Source: Mycetocola_A sp015752285
GTDB taxonomy: Bacteria > Actinomycetota > Actinomycetes > Actinomycetales > Microbacteriaceae
NCBI RefSeq assembly: GCF_015752285.1
Contig: NZ_JADOUY010000003.1
Location: 248,001-312,000 of the forward strand
Direction: 5' to 3'
DNA: 64,000 bases
Under the pieces are notes generated by a model. The model saw only the letters and a program-made list of their open reading frames with translations. It was not told where the DNA came from and searched no databases. Position numbers and translations under genes: made by a program. Below are positions 34,428 through 42,230 of this stretch, one piece after another; within the stretch, counting starts at the first letter, position 1; each line of letters starts with the position of its first letter.

Positions 34428-34477
34428 TTGCATCGGCGAGATCACGGGAGATATAACGATCTTGTATCTACATGTAC
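34428..34477 (+). promoter_or_regulatory. Internal promoter and candidate operator for the binding-protein gene
   Basis: TTGCAT (34428-34433), an 18-base spacer and TATAAC (34452-34457, five of six of TATAAT) lie in the 209-base gap before the binding-protein gene. Just downstream, TTGTATCTACATGTAC (34462-34477) contains the perfect palindrome TACATGTA and matches the site at 31682-31697. It would let the abundant binding protein be expressed separately. Confidence 0.45.
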
Positions 34478-34561
34478 TTTCGCCACATACGGTCCCTCGA
34501 ACGAAATAGCATGGCCGAGTCAGCCCCCCGGCTGGCCCCGAACGAACAATGGAGTTATTCG

Positions 34562-35554
34562 ATGAAAACAGGTAAAAAAGTCGCAGTCCTCGCGGCTGCG
34601 GCCGCTGTGGCACTCAGCCTCGCCGGCTGTTCGAACGGTGGCGGCGGCGGAACGACAGACGACGCCGCATCCGGAGACGGCGACATCACGATCGCCCTCG
34701 TCTCGAAGGGCTTCCAGCACCAGTTCTGGCAGGCCGTGAAGACGGGCGCCGAGCAGCGGGCAGAAGAGCTCGGTGTGACGGTGACCTTCGACGGACCCGC
34801 AGCCGAGACCGAGATCGACGGCCAGCTGCAGATGCTGCAGGCGGCCATCGACAAGAAGCCGGATGCCATCGGGTTCGCAGCCCTCGACCCCGAGGCCTGC
34901 ATCCCGCTCTACGAGTCGGCTGAATCGGCCGACATCCCGATCGTCGAATTCGACGCCGGCTGCTCGAGCGAATACGGCCAGAGCATCGCGAAGACCGACA
35001 GCCTCGGCGCCGGTGCACTCGCTGCCGACCACATGGCCGAGCTCATCGGCGGAGAGGGCGAGGTCGCGATCGTCGGCCACAGCCAGATCAACTCCACCGG
35101 TGTGGAGCGGCGTGACGGATTCGTCGATCAGATGGAAGCGGAATACCCCGACATCGAGATCGTCGACATCCAGTACGGTGACGGCGACCACCTCAAGTCG
35201 GCTGACATCGCCAAGGCCATGATCCAGGCGCACCCGGACCTCAAGGGCATCTACGGCACCAACGAGGGTTCGGCCATCGGCGTCGTCAACGCTGTCGGTG
35301 AGCTCGGCCTCGGCGAGGGCGAACTGACCGTCGTCGGATTCGACTCCGGCCAGGCTCAGATCGACGCCATCACCAACGGTGTCATGGCCGGCGCCATCAC
35401 CCAGAACCCGATCGGTATCGGCGAGGAGGTCGTTCAGGCGGCCTACGACATCATCCAGGGCGACACCCCTGAGGAAGTCATCGACACCGGCTACTTCTGG
35501 TACGACGCCGAGAACATGGAAGACGAAGAGATCGCGTCGGTTCTCTACCAGTAG
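34562..35554 (+). CDS. Sugar ABC transporter substrate-binding lipoprotein (RbsB type)
   Basis: This is a 330-residue binding protein. The lipoprotein signal ends at Cys23 (ALSLAGCSN), followed by a Gly-rich linker. The mature part has the type I periplasmic-binding fold: IALVSKGFQHQFWQAVKTGA at the N-terminus and GIYGTNEGSAIGVVNAV plus VVGFDSGQAQIDAI in the second lobe. ATG 34562 has GGAG upstream and begins the signal peptide; an open extension to 34472 overlaps the promoter. The ligand is not readable; a five- or six-carbon sugar is likely. Confidence 0.93.
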   Translation: MKTGKKVAVLAAAAAVALSLAGCSNGGGGGTTDDAASGDGDITIALVSKGFQHQFWQAVKTGAEQRAEELGVTVTFDGPAAETEIDGQLQMLQAAIDKKPDAIGFAALDPEACIPLYESAESADIPIVEFDAGCSSEYGQSIAKTDSLGAGALAADHMAELIGGEGEVAIVGHSQINSTGVERRDGFVDQMEAEYPDIEIVDIQYGDGDHLKSADIAKAMIQAHPDLKGIYGTNEGSAIGVVNAVGELGLGEGELTVVGFDSGQAQIDAITNGVMAGAITQNPIGIGEEVVQAAYDIIQGDTPEEVIDTGYFWYDAENMEDEEIASVLYQ

Positions 35555-35570
35555 GACCGATCACAGTGCT

Positions 35571-35604
35571 CAGCCCCTTCCCCGTTCACCCGGGGGAGGG
35601 GCTG
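35571..35604 (+). terminator. GC-rich hairpin after the binding-protein gene
   Basis: CAGCCCCTTCCCC pairs with GGGGGAGGGGCTG across a short loop, with one T:G pair, starting 16 bases after the stop. It is probably a terminator or partial terminator (mRNA stabiliser) between the importer genes and the aldo/keto reductase. Confidence 0.6.
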
Positions 35605-35627
35605 CGCTGTTCCCGAGAGGATGCGTT

Positions 35628-36593
35628 GTGACAGGCTTCGACCGCGTCGACCACGGCCGCCTGACCTTCGGCGGCGCCTCGCTGGGGAATCTGTTCCACG
35701 CCGTGAGCGACGAACAGGCTCGTGCGACACTGGAGACCTGCTGGGATCTCGGCATCCGCTCCTACGACACCTCGCCGCACTACGGGCTCGGCCTGTCCGA
35801 GCGGCGCATCGGGGCGTTCCTCCGCTCCAAACCACGCGATGAGTTCTTGCTCAGCACGAAGGTCGGGCGTCTGCTCGAACCCACGCCGGAGCGGGCGGGC
35901 GAACCCGACGACACCTGGTTCGTCGTTCCGTCGACGGCCAGACGGAGGTGGGACTACTCGGCCGACGGCATCCGTCGCAGCCTCGATGACTCCCTGGAGC
36001 GGCTGGGTCTCGACCGGGTGGACATCCTCTACCTCCACGACCCCGAACAGTATCGGGCGGAACAGAGCGAAACAGGGGCATCGATCTCTGGGGCTCTCGC
36101 GGCGCTGGCCGGATTGCGCGAGAGCGGTCTCGTCGGCGCCGTCGGCGTCGGGACGAGCGACGTCGGCATCCTTCGCTCAGCGGTCGAACACAGCGACATC
36201 GACCTTCTGATGGTCTCGAACCGTTACACCCTGCTCGATTCGACGGCGGCGTCACTCTCACCGCTGTGCGACGAGCACGGGGTCGGCATGGTTGCCGTCG
36301 GCGTCTTCAACTCCGGGCTGCTGGCCACGCCGCAACCCCGTGCGGATGCGCACTTCGAATACGGTCCTGTACCGCCCGCCATGCTCGACCGTGCGCACCG
36401 GATCGCGGCCGTGTGTGCAGCGCACGGCGTCGAACTGCCGGCGGCAGCACTGCAATTCAGTCTGCGCGACCCGGTCGTGCGGTCAGTGGCTGTCGGTTCA
36501 GCCGACCCCGATGAGATGCGAGAGAACGTGGAAAGGATGGCCGTCGAGATTCCCGATGCGCTCTGGTCGGACCTCACCGATCAGGCCGGGTGA
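35628..36593 (+). CDS. Aldo/keto reductase, sugar dehydrogenase-like, paralogue of the fucose enzyme
   Basis: This is a 321-residue AKR enzyme. The catalytic Asp/Tyr are in YDTSPHYGLGLSERR, Lys in LLSTKVGRLLEP and His in ILYLHDPEQ. Clear blocks of identity with the AKR at 26280-27236 show a recent or well-conserved duplication. The GTG start at 35628 has GAGAGG seven bases ahead; the open frame reaches back into the binding-protein gene but that part is a shadow. It follows the importer, suggesting it oxidises the imported sugar to a lactone. Confidence 0.88.
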   Translation: MTGFDRVDHGRLTFGGASLGNLFHAVSDEQARATLETCWDLGIRSYDTSPHYGLGLSERRIGAFLRSKPRDEFLLSTKVGRLLEPTPERAGEPDDTWFVVPSTARRRWDYSADGIRRSLDDSLERLGLDRVDILYLHDPEQYRAEQSETGASISGALAALAGLRESGLVGAVGVGTSDVGILRSAVEHSDIDLLMVSNRYTLLDSTAASLSPLCDEHGVGMVAVGVFNSGLLATPQPRADAHFEYGPVPPAMLDRAHRIAAVCAAHGVELPAAALQFSLRDPVVRSVAVGSADPDEMRENVERMAVEIPDALWSDLTDQAG

Positions 36594-36605
36594 CAGACGC
36601 GGCGG

Positions 36606-37565
36606 TCAGCGGGCGTCCCAGCTGAGCCACCGGTGCGGGTTGACGGTGAGGATGCCGTCGAGCGCGTCGGCGCCGATCCGTTCGGCCAGGCGCGGCAGGT
36701 AGCGTTCACCGAGGTAGGCGAGTCCCGGCATCCCGCCGTACGCCACGTACCTCGACCGCCGCGCGACGTCGCCGCCGAGCAGGAGAGTGCCACCGCCGGC
36801 CACGACCTCTGCTGTCAGGTCGAGCAGCTCGGCGTCTGTCCTGGTCCGTGACCTGGCCATGCCGTCGTAGCCCAGCAACGCTCCACGGGCGGCGAGTTCG
36901 AGATGCAGCCCGGCATCCGGGTTCCTGTCCGCATGAGCGAGGGCGACCCTCGCCGGCGGGACCCCGAGGCCCTCAAGCAGGTCGAGCACCTCGTGGGCGG
37001 CGGTTCCGAACTCGAGGTGCACCATCACCGGGGCACCCGTCGTGCGATGGGCCGAAGCCACAGCGCGCAGCACCGTGTTCTCGAACGGCGAGATGCTCCA
37101 GTAGTCGATACCGGCCTTGAGCACTCCCGCGCGTACCGGACCGGTGCCTGGACCGAGCGCCGGCTGGACCTCGCCGTCTGCGAGCGGCATCCCGGTCGTC
37201 AGGTCACCGGTGAAGAGCGCCGCGAGTTCCTCTTCACTGAACTCGCGCAGCCAGGCGTCGCCGGCATAGTGGGCGTCGCGGTGAGCGCCGGTCGTTGCGA
37301 CGATCGTGAGGCCCGCTACGCGCGAGATTCGGGCGAGCGCCTCGGGGTTGCGGCCGAGACCGACAGGGGTGGCATCGACCATCGTGTCGAAGCCGCTCGC
37401 ATGCAACGCCGCTGCCTCGGTCTGTGACGCGGGTTCGTCGGTGAGTTCATCACCGGGAAGCAAAGGCGACACCTGGAAGAGATGCTCGTGATAGTTGACC
37501 CGGCCGAGGTCGCCTGCGGGAACGTCGCCGAGTACCGTACGAACGAATCCGCCGGGGCTGGTCAT
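36606..37565 (-). CDS. Phosphotriesterase-family hydrolase, probable sugar lactonase
   Basis: This is a 319-residue amidohydrolase-fold protein. All metal ligands of the phosphotriesterase family can be seen: HxH in VNYHEHLF, Lys in VLKAGIDYW (site of carboxylation), His in MVHLEFG, His in VALAHADRNP and Asp in LGGDVARRS. Many such proteins are lactonases in sugar pathways. The ATG overlaps the stop of the preceding gene; it is the last gene of a six-gene operon. The substrate is unknown. Confidence 0.88.
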   Translation of the reverse strand: MTSPGGFVRTVLGDVPAGDLGRVNYHEHLFQVSPLLPGDELTDEPASQTEAAALHASGFDTMVDATPVGLGRNPEALARISRVAGLTIVATTGAHRDAHYAGDAWLREFSEEELAALFTGDLTTGMPLADGEVQPALGPGTGPVRAGVLKAGIDYWSISPFENTVLRAVASAHRTTGAPVMVHLEFGTAAHEVLDLLEGLGVPPARVALAHADRNPDAGLHLELAARGALLGYDGMARSRTRTDAELLDLTAEVVAGGGTLLLGGDVARRSRYVAYGGMPGLAYLGERYLPRLAERIGADALDGILTVNPHRWLSWDAR

Positions 37566-38473
37566 CGGGCTTCCGCTGCGGCGGTGAGCCGGTCGAGCAG
37601 TTCGTCGGTGAGTTCGACCGAGAACACCTCGGCGATGACCTGACTCCAGCCGTGGATGAAGTACCTCCAGCCGTCGACGATGATCAGACCGGCGGATGCG
37701 TGCTGCTCGCGCGCCTGGGCGAGGAACTCGAGGCTCCCGCGATAGTTGAACTCCCACACGTACGCACCGGTCGGGAACGCCGCGCCGTCGGGAACCGGTG
37801 ACCCCGGACGGTCCTTGCCGAGACCGGACGCGTTCACGACGAGGCTCGCGGCGGGCAGAGTCGCCAGGATGCTTCTGGTGACGTCGGGGTCAGAGGTGAG
37901 GACGTAACGGAGAAGGCCCTCCGGCGTGCCCCGCCTGCTGTGGACGTCGCGCAGGTGGTCGAGCCTGGACTGGCTGGTGTCTGTGACGATGATCGAGCCG
38001 GGTCGGTCGGCCCGTTCGCTGAGGTACCAGCTCAGGGCGGTGCCTGCGCCGCCCGCCCCGAGGATGAGCACGGAGGCACCGGACGCAGCGAAGTGATCGG
38101 GAGGCAGGAACTCGCTCGCAGCGAGGCCCGCTGTGATCGGATCCTTGGCGTGCCCGAGCAGTCGCCCGTCGCGTTTCGAGATGCTCGAGATCTCGCCGCA
38201 GAGGGTGCTGAACGAGTCGAGTTCGTCGAACAGGTCGGATGCCGCTTCGAACAGACCCATTTTGTGTGTGGTGACGAGCGCGCCCAGATGGTCGGGGTCG
38301 TCCCGGATCGTTTCGACCAGCGCGCGGTAGTCGGCGGCCGTGGCATCCAGTGGCAGATCGTGCCCGATGAGCGTGCGGGTGGGCAGGTCGAGGATCTCCG
38401 CCCACCGCGGAAAAATCGTTCTGATGGATGACCCGGATGTGCTCACTCCGACGAAGCCCATGTGGCCGGTCAT
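37562..38473 (-). CDS. Shikimate dehydrogenase-like oxidoreductase
   Basis: This 303-residue protein has the shikimate/quinate dehydrogenase architecture: an N-terminal substrate domain with catalytic Lys in LVTTHKMGLFEAA and Asp in HAKDPITAG, then a Rossmann domain (LILGAGGAGTALSWYL). The usual GxNTD motif reads GHAKD, and the first substrate-binding segment (VSTSGSSIRTIFP) differs from that of AroE, so a different polyhydroxy acid is likely the substrate. It overlaps both neighbouring genes by four bases. It is not a housekeeping aroE by context. Confidence 0.85.
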   Translation of the reverse strand: MTGHMGFVGVSTSGSSIRTIFPRWAEILDLPTRTLIGHDLPLDATAADYRALVETIRDDPDHLGALVTTHKMGLFEAASDLFDELDSFSTLCGEISSISKRDGRLLGHAKDPITAGLAASEFLPPDHFAASGASVLILGAGGAGTALSWYLSERADRPGSIIVTDTSQSRLDHLRDVHSRRGTPEGLLRYVLTSDPDVTRSILATLPAASLVVNASGLGKDRPGSPVPDGAAFPTGAYVWEFNYRGSLEFLAQAREQHASAGLIIVDGWRYFIHGWSQVIAEVFSVELTDELLDRLTAAAEAR

Positions 38474-39096
38474 GCCTGGACGCCCACCGTCGAGAAGAGC
38501 TGTGCGCGCCGGGTGATCTCGGCCCAGTCCCCGGTGGCGAGGGCGGCAGTGGAGCACAGGTCGCCCCCGGCGCCGACCGCAATCGCGCCGGCAGCGAACC
38601 ACTCGTCGATGTTCTCCGGGGTGACCCCGCCCGTCGGCATCAGAGGCAGATCGGGGAACGGGCCGCGCAGGGCCCGCAGGTAGGCGGGTCCACCCAGCGA
38701 CGCGGGGAACACCTTCACCACGTCCGTGCCGTACTCGACAGCGGCCATCACCTCACTGGGGCTCAGGGCTCCGGTCATCACGGTGAGACCTGTGGCCTTC
38801 ATCGCGGCAGTGAGGTTCTCGCGGGTACCGGGGCTCACCAGGAATCGCGCACCGGCATCAGCGGCCTGCTCGGCCTGCTGCGACGTCGTGACGGTGCCGG
38901 CGCCGAGATAGATCCGGTCTCCGTACTTCTCGTCGAGTGCGCGGATCACGGCGGGAGCATCCGGTGTCGAGAACGTGATCTCGAGCCCCGTCACCCCTCC
39001 CTCGACCAGCGCGTCTGCAGCGAGGATGGCACTCTGGGCGCTCGGCGCGCGGAGCACCGCGAGCACACGAGTGGATTTCAGGGTATCGAGCGACAT
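38470..39096 (-). CDS. KDPG/KHG-type class I aldolase
   Basis: This 208-residue aldolase cleaves 2-keto-3-deoxy sugar acids or their phosphates to pyruvate plus an aldehyde. Glu in LEITFSTPD and the Schiff-base Lys in DVVKVFPASLGG are present, with SPGT and LMPTGGVTPEN as phosphate- or carboxylate-binding loops. ATG 39096 was chosen for the standard N-terminus MSLDTLKSTRVLAVLR. The stop overlaps the next gene. In this operon it probably makes the main C-C cleavage. Confidence 0.92.
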   Translation of the reverse strand: MSLDTLKSTRVLAVLRAPSAQSAILAADALVEGGVTGLEITFSTPDAPAVIRALDEKYGDRIYLGAGTVTTSQQAEQAADAGARFLVSPGTRENLTAAMKATGLTVMTGALSPSEVMAAVEYGTDVVKVFPASLGGPAYLRALRGPFPDLPLMPTGGVTPENIDEWFAAGAIAVGAGGDLCSTAALATGDWAEITRRAQLFSTVGVQA

Positions 39097-39106
39097 GCTC
39101 AGCCTT

Positions 39107-40048
39107 TCAGGAGACAGGGTTGGGTGGAGTCGTGTCGGAGAGCACGGCGAGCACGTTGGCGACGGCGATGGATCCCATGCCGTCGACGGCTTCAATGGTC
39201 TGGGCGCCGAAGTGGGGAGTCACGACCACGCGGTCGGCGAGGTCGGCAGCGAGCAGCGGTGACGGCAATCCGCTCGTGTCCCCGGCGAGGGTGTCCGCAG
39301 CGAAGCCGCCGATCGCTCCGCTTCTCAGCGCTGCGGCCACCGCACCCTCGTCGACGAGGTCCGGCCTGGCCGTGTTGACGAGAACCAGCCCGGGGCGGGC
39401 GAATGCCAGCCAGCCGGCATCCACGATCACGTTTCCGCCTGGCGCGTGAAGAGTGACGAGGTCGCAGGCGGAGGCCATCTTTGCGATATCCATCTGCTCG
39501 GCAGTCAGGAACGCGTCGTCGTCGAGCCACGGATCGTGCGCGACGACACGGGAACCGAAGCCGCTCAGCCGCTGGGCGACACCCTGCCCGATACGTCCGA
39601 AGCCGACGATGCCGACGGTGAGTGAGCCGAGCTCGCGCCCCCGGAGGACCGACCAGTTTCCGGCTCTCACCCGCCGGTCACCCTCGGTCGTTCCGCGCAG
39701 CACGGCGAGCATGAGGCCGACGGCGTGGTCGGCGACGGCGCCGCTGTTCGCGCCGGGTGTGTTGGTGACGATGATGCCGCGGTCGGCGGCCGCCTTCAGA
39801 TCGACGGCTTCGTAGCCGACACCGTAGCGGGCGACCACCCGGAGGTGAGGCGCAGCGTCGAGATGGGCGGCGGTGACCGGGCCGGTCCCGGCGATCCACG
39901 CGACGGCATCCGCGAGCATCGGTCGGAGTTCGTCGAGGTCGTGACCGGAGCCGGCGACTGTGAGCGTGTGGCCGGCCGCGGCGAGTGTCCCGACGAGGTC
40001 CTGGGAACCGGAGGAGAAGGACCTGCTTGTGGCGAGGACGCCGCCCAT
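39107..40048 (-). CDS. D-isomer-specific 2-hydroxyacid dehydrogenase family protein
   Basis: This 313-residue NAD-dependent dehydrogenase has the Rossmann motif VGIVGFGRIGQGVAQRL near residue 145, catalytic Arg in LVNTARPDLVD and His in VTPHFGAQT. The usual catalytic-Glu region (FExEP type) instead reads ADTLAGDTSG, so the acidic partner may be an Asp or be missing. ATG 40048 overlaps the kinase stop. It may reduce an alpha-oxo acid or hydroxypyruvate produced in the pathway. Confidence 0.88.
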   Translation of the reverse strand: MGGVLATSRSFSSGSQDLVGTLAAAGHTLTVAGSGHDLDELRPMLADAVAWIAGTGPVTAAHLDAAPHLRVVARYGVGYEAVDLKAAADRGIIVTNTPGANSGAVADHAVGLMLAVLRGTTEGDRRVRAGNWSVLRGRELGSLTVGIVGFGRIGQGVAQRLSGFGSRVVAHDPWLDDDAFLTAEQMDIAKMASACDLVTLHAPGGNVIVDAGWLAFARPGLVLVNTARPDLVDEGAVAAALRSGAIGGFAADTLAGDTSGLPSPLLAADLADRVVVTPHFGAQTIEAVDGMGSIAVANVLAVLSDTTPPNPVS

Positions 40049-41547
40049 CAGGAGCGGGTCCTGCCGGAATTCCAGGTCTCGAGGCTGGCGTACCCGTCGA
40101 GGAAGACCCGGTGGCGGCCGAGATAGTCGGTGTGGCGGGAGTCGTCCGGGACGAATTCCGCCGTGGCTTCGGACAGGCCACGTGCCGCACCGAAGTCGTC
40201 GACCAGGCCAAGTCCGACGGCTGCGGTGACGGCGGCACCGAGACTGTTCGCCTCCTCGACGATCGTGCGCCTGCGCACGGGAACACCCCAGACGTCGGCC
40301 AGGATCTGCAGCCAGACGTCGCTCGCCGCGCCCCCACCGATGGCGTCGATACGGTCGACGACCGCTCCGGCTTCGCGGAAGGCCTGGATGCAGCTGAGCA
40401 GGTTGAACGCGACGCCCTCGAGGACCGCACGGGTCATCGCTGCGCGCCCGTGGTGCCTGCCGATCCCGAGAAACGCACCCGCGGCATCCGGGTCCCAGTA
40501 CGGCGATCGTTCGCCGAGGAGATAGGGAAGAAAGTACAGGCCGCTGGTCGAGGCGCCGGCTGTCGACGCGTCGGCGACGAGGGCGGAGAGCGCAGCGCTC
40601 GACGGGTGCGGGTTGAGCAGTTCGGACACCCAGGCGAGTGCAGCTCCGCCTGCCTGCATCGTGGCCGTCGGCACATAACTCCCCGGCACGACGTTGTCGA
40701 AGGTCATCGTTCGCATGAGGGGGTCGTAGACCGGGGTGTCGCTCGCGAACGAGATCCACGACGAGGTGCCGAGGCAGACGTATGCTCCGTCTTCCGGCGC
40801 GACGATTCCGGCGCCGACGGCCGCGATGGGGCCATCCCCTCCGCCCATCACGACCCGGGTCGACCTTGGCAGTCCGGTGGCGTTCGCCGCGGCCGCGGTC
40901 AGGGTGCCCACGATGGCCGTCGACTCGAGGACTTCGGGGAACAGGGACGCATCGAGGCCCGCTGCTGCGAGCATGTCAGGAGACCAGGCGCCGCGGCCCT
41001 GGTCGTACGCGTTCGTCGCTGAGGCATCCGACCGGTCAGTGGCGAGGCGGCCGGTGAGCCGGTGGAGAACGAAGTCCTTGGCGACGCAGAAGTGACGCAC
41101 GCGAGCGAAGACGTCGGGTTCGTTGTCGCGCACCCACATGATCTTCTCGAGTGAGTACGTGGGGTTGAGGCGGTGGCCGAGCAGCGAGTACGCCCTGCCC
41201 TGCCCGATCACGGCCTCGAGCGCCGCTGTCTGTGCGCTGCTGCGGGTGTCGGCCCAGATGATGGCCGGGCGCACCGGTCGGTATTCGGCGTCGAGCAATA
41301 CTGCGCCCATCATCTGGCCACTGATCGCGAGCCCGGTGACCTGGCTCGGGTCGACCTCTGACCGGGCGAGGAGATCCCTCGTGGCCTGGACGACCGCGTT
41401 CCACCAGTCCTCCGGGTCCTGTTCAGCGAGACCGCCGTCGGCGAAGTGCGCCGGATAGGTCACGGTGACGGCGCTGACCAGGCGACCGTCGTCGGTGTGC
41501 ATGGAGGCCTTATTGCCTGTCGTTCCGAGGTCGTGGGCGAGGATCAT
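40048..41547 (-). CDS. FGGY-family carbohydrate kinase, xylulokinase-like
   Basis: This 499-residue kinase has the hexokinase/actin fold. The phosphate-1 motif is ILAHDLGTTGNKASM. GLAISGQMMGAVL and WADTRSSAQ are substrate-side motifs, and IGGGAASDVWLQILADVWG is the FGGY C-terminal signature. It resembles xylulokinases most, but the sugar is unknown. ATG 41547 lies six bases after the cupin-isomerase stop; the open frame upstream is a shadow of that gene. Confidence 0.92.
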   Translation of the reverse strand: MILAHDLGTTGNKASMHTDDGRLVSAVTVTYPAHFADGGLAEQDPEDWWNAVVQATRDLLARSEVDPSQVTGLAISGQMMGAVLLDAEYRPVRPAIIWADTRSSAQTAALEAVIGQGRAYSLLGHRLNPTYSLEKIMWVRDNEPDVFARVRHFCVAKDFVLHRLTGRLATDRSDASATNAYDQGRGAWSPDMLAAAGLDASLFPEVLESTAIVGTLTAAAANATGLPRSTRVVMGGGDGPIAAVGAGIVAPEDGAYVCLGTSSWISFASDTPVYDPLMRTMTFDNVVPGSYVPTATMQAGGAALAWVSELLNPHPSSAALSALVADASTAGASTSGLYFLPYLLGERSPYWDPDAAGAFLGIGRHHGRAAMTRAVLEGVAFNLLSCIQAFREAGAVVDRIDAIGGGAASDVWLQILADVWGVPVRRRTIVEEANSLGAAVTAAVGLGLVDDFGAARGLSEATAEFVPDDSRHTDYLGRHRVFLDGYASLETWNSGRTRS

Positions 41548-41552
41548 GTCGA

Positions 41553-42131
41553 TCAGCTCGCGTCGTAGTCGACGAATTCGACGCCGGATGCACCGGAGAG
41601 AACGCGCCGACCCATCCCGTGTTCGAGCACCCAGCCGTAGTCGTGGCCGGCGCCCCCGGGGTACACGGCGAGGAACGAGTACGGTTCGTCGCCGACGTTG
41701 ATGCTGCGGTGCGCCCAGCCTGGCGGCATGTAGCCGATCGTCCCTGGAGTCATGTCGACCCATTCGGTTTCGGTGCCGTTGAACAGAAGCAGTCCGCCGT
41801 GGCCGGAAATGCCGAGGTAGATTTCACCCTGGTGGTTGGGGTGCTGGTGCCCTTTCGTCATCCAGAGTTCGCCGGCCGTCGCGCCCGGTTGGATGGTCGT
41901 GATCGACTGCGGCAGTTCTCGCTCCACCTCGGGCACCCGTGACGAGACCACGGAGTAGACGACCGGATCGCCGTCTGCGACGGCCTGTTCCCAGGCGGCG
42001 TGATCGCGGAAGAGCCCATCGAGGTCAGACATACGACGAGTCAGCGTCGGTCCCTCGGGCTGGAGAGTTCCGCCCGCTGGGTCGAAACGGATGCTCATCG
42101 GCGGCACGGGAAGGGCGGAATAGGACGGCAC
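41553..42131 (-). CDS. Cupin-type (archaeal-type) glucose-6-phosphate isomerase family protein
   Basis: This is a 192-residue cupin. Metal-binding residues are in TKGHQHPNHQGEIYLGISG (His, His, Glu) and MPPGWAHRSIN (His), matching the archaeal-type phosphoglucose isomerase pattern. In a bacterium that surely has a normal Pgi, a catabolic paralogue in a sugar operon points to isomerisation of a different sugar or sugar phosphate. The GTG start at 42131 has GAGGAG upstream. It is the first gene after the double palindromic operator. Confidence 0.88.
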   Translation of the reverse strand: MPSYSALPVPPMSIRFDPAGGTLQPEGPTLTRRMSDLDGLFRDHAAWEQAVADGDPVVYSVVSSRVPEVERELPQSITTIQPGATAGELWMTKGHQHPNHQGEIYLGISGHGGLLLFNGTETEWVDMTPGTIGYMPPGWAHRSINVGDEPYSFLAVYPGGAGHDYGWVLEHGMGRRVLSGASGVEFVDYDAS

Positions 42132-42175
42132 GGTCTCTCCTCGGTCGGCGCAGCCGCGGTGCTGCTGTTCCTACT

Positions 42176-42214
42176 TTAGCCTGTAATTACATGTCACATG
42201 TAATTACAGGCTAA
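42176..42214. promoter_or_regulatory. Double TGTAATTACA operator (39-base palindrome)
   Basis: TTAGCCTGTAATTACATGT (42176-42194) and its exact reverse complement (42196-42214) flank a single C, making a perfect odd-centred palindrome of 39 bases. Each arm contains the 10-base palindrome TGTAATTACA (42182-42191 and 42199-42208), with centres 17 bases apart. It lies 45 bases ahead of the cupin-isomerase start and just beyond the end of a GntR gene, whose product is the likely ligand. Confidence 0.85.
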
Positions 42215-42230
42215 CTGGATGTATCGATAC

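Noticed and set aside
42176..42214. Palindrome considered as a terminator of the GntR gene
   Set aside because: It is AT-rich in the core with no T-run, contains two self-palindromic TGTAATTACA units, and a near copy lies in another promoter. An operator fits better.
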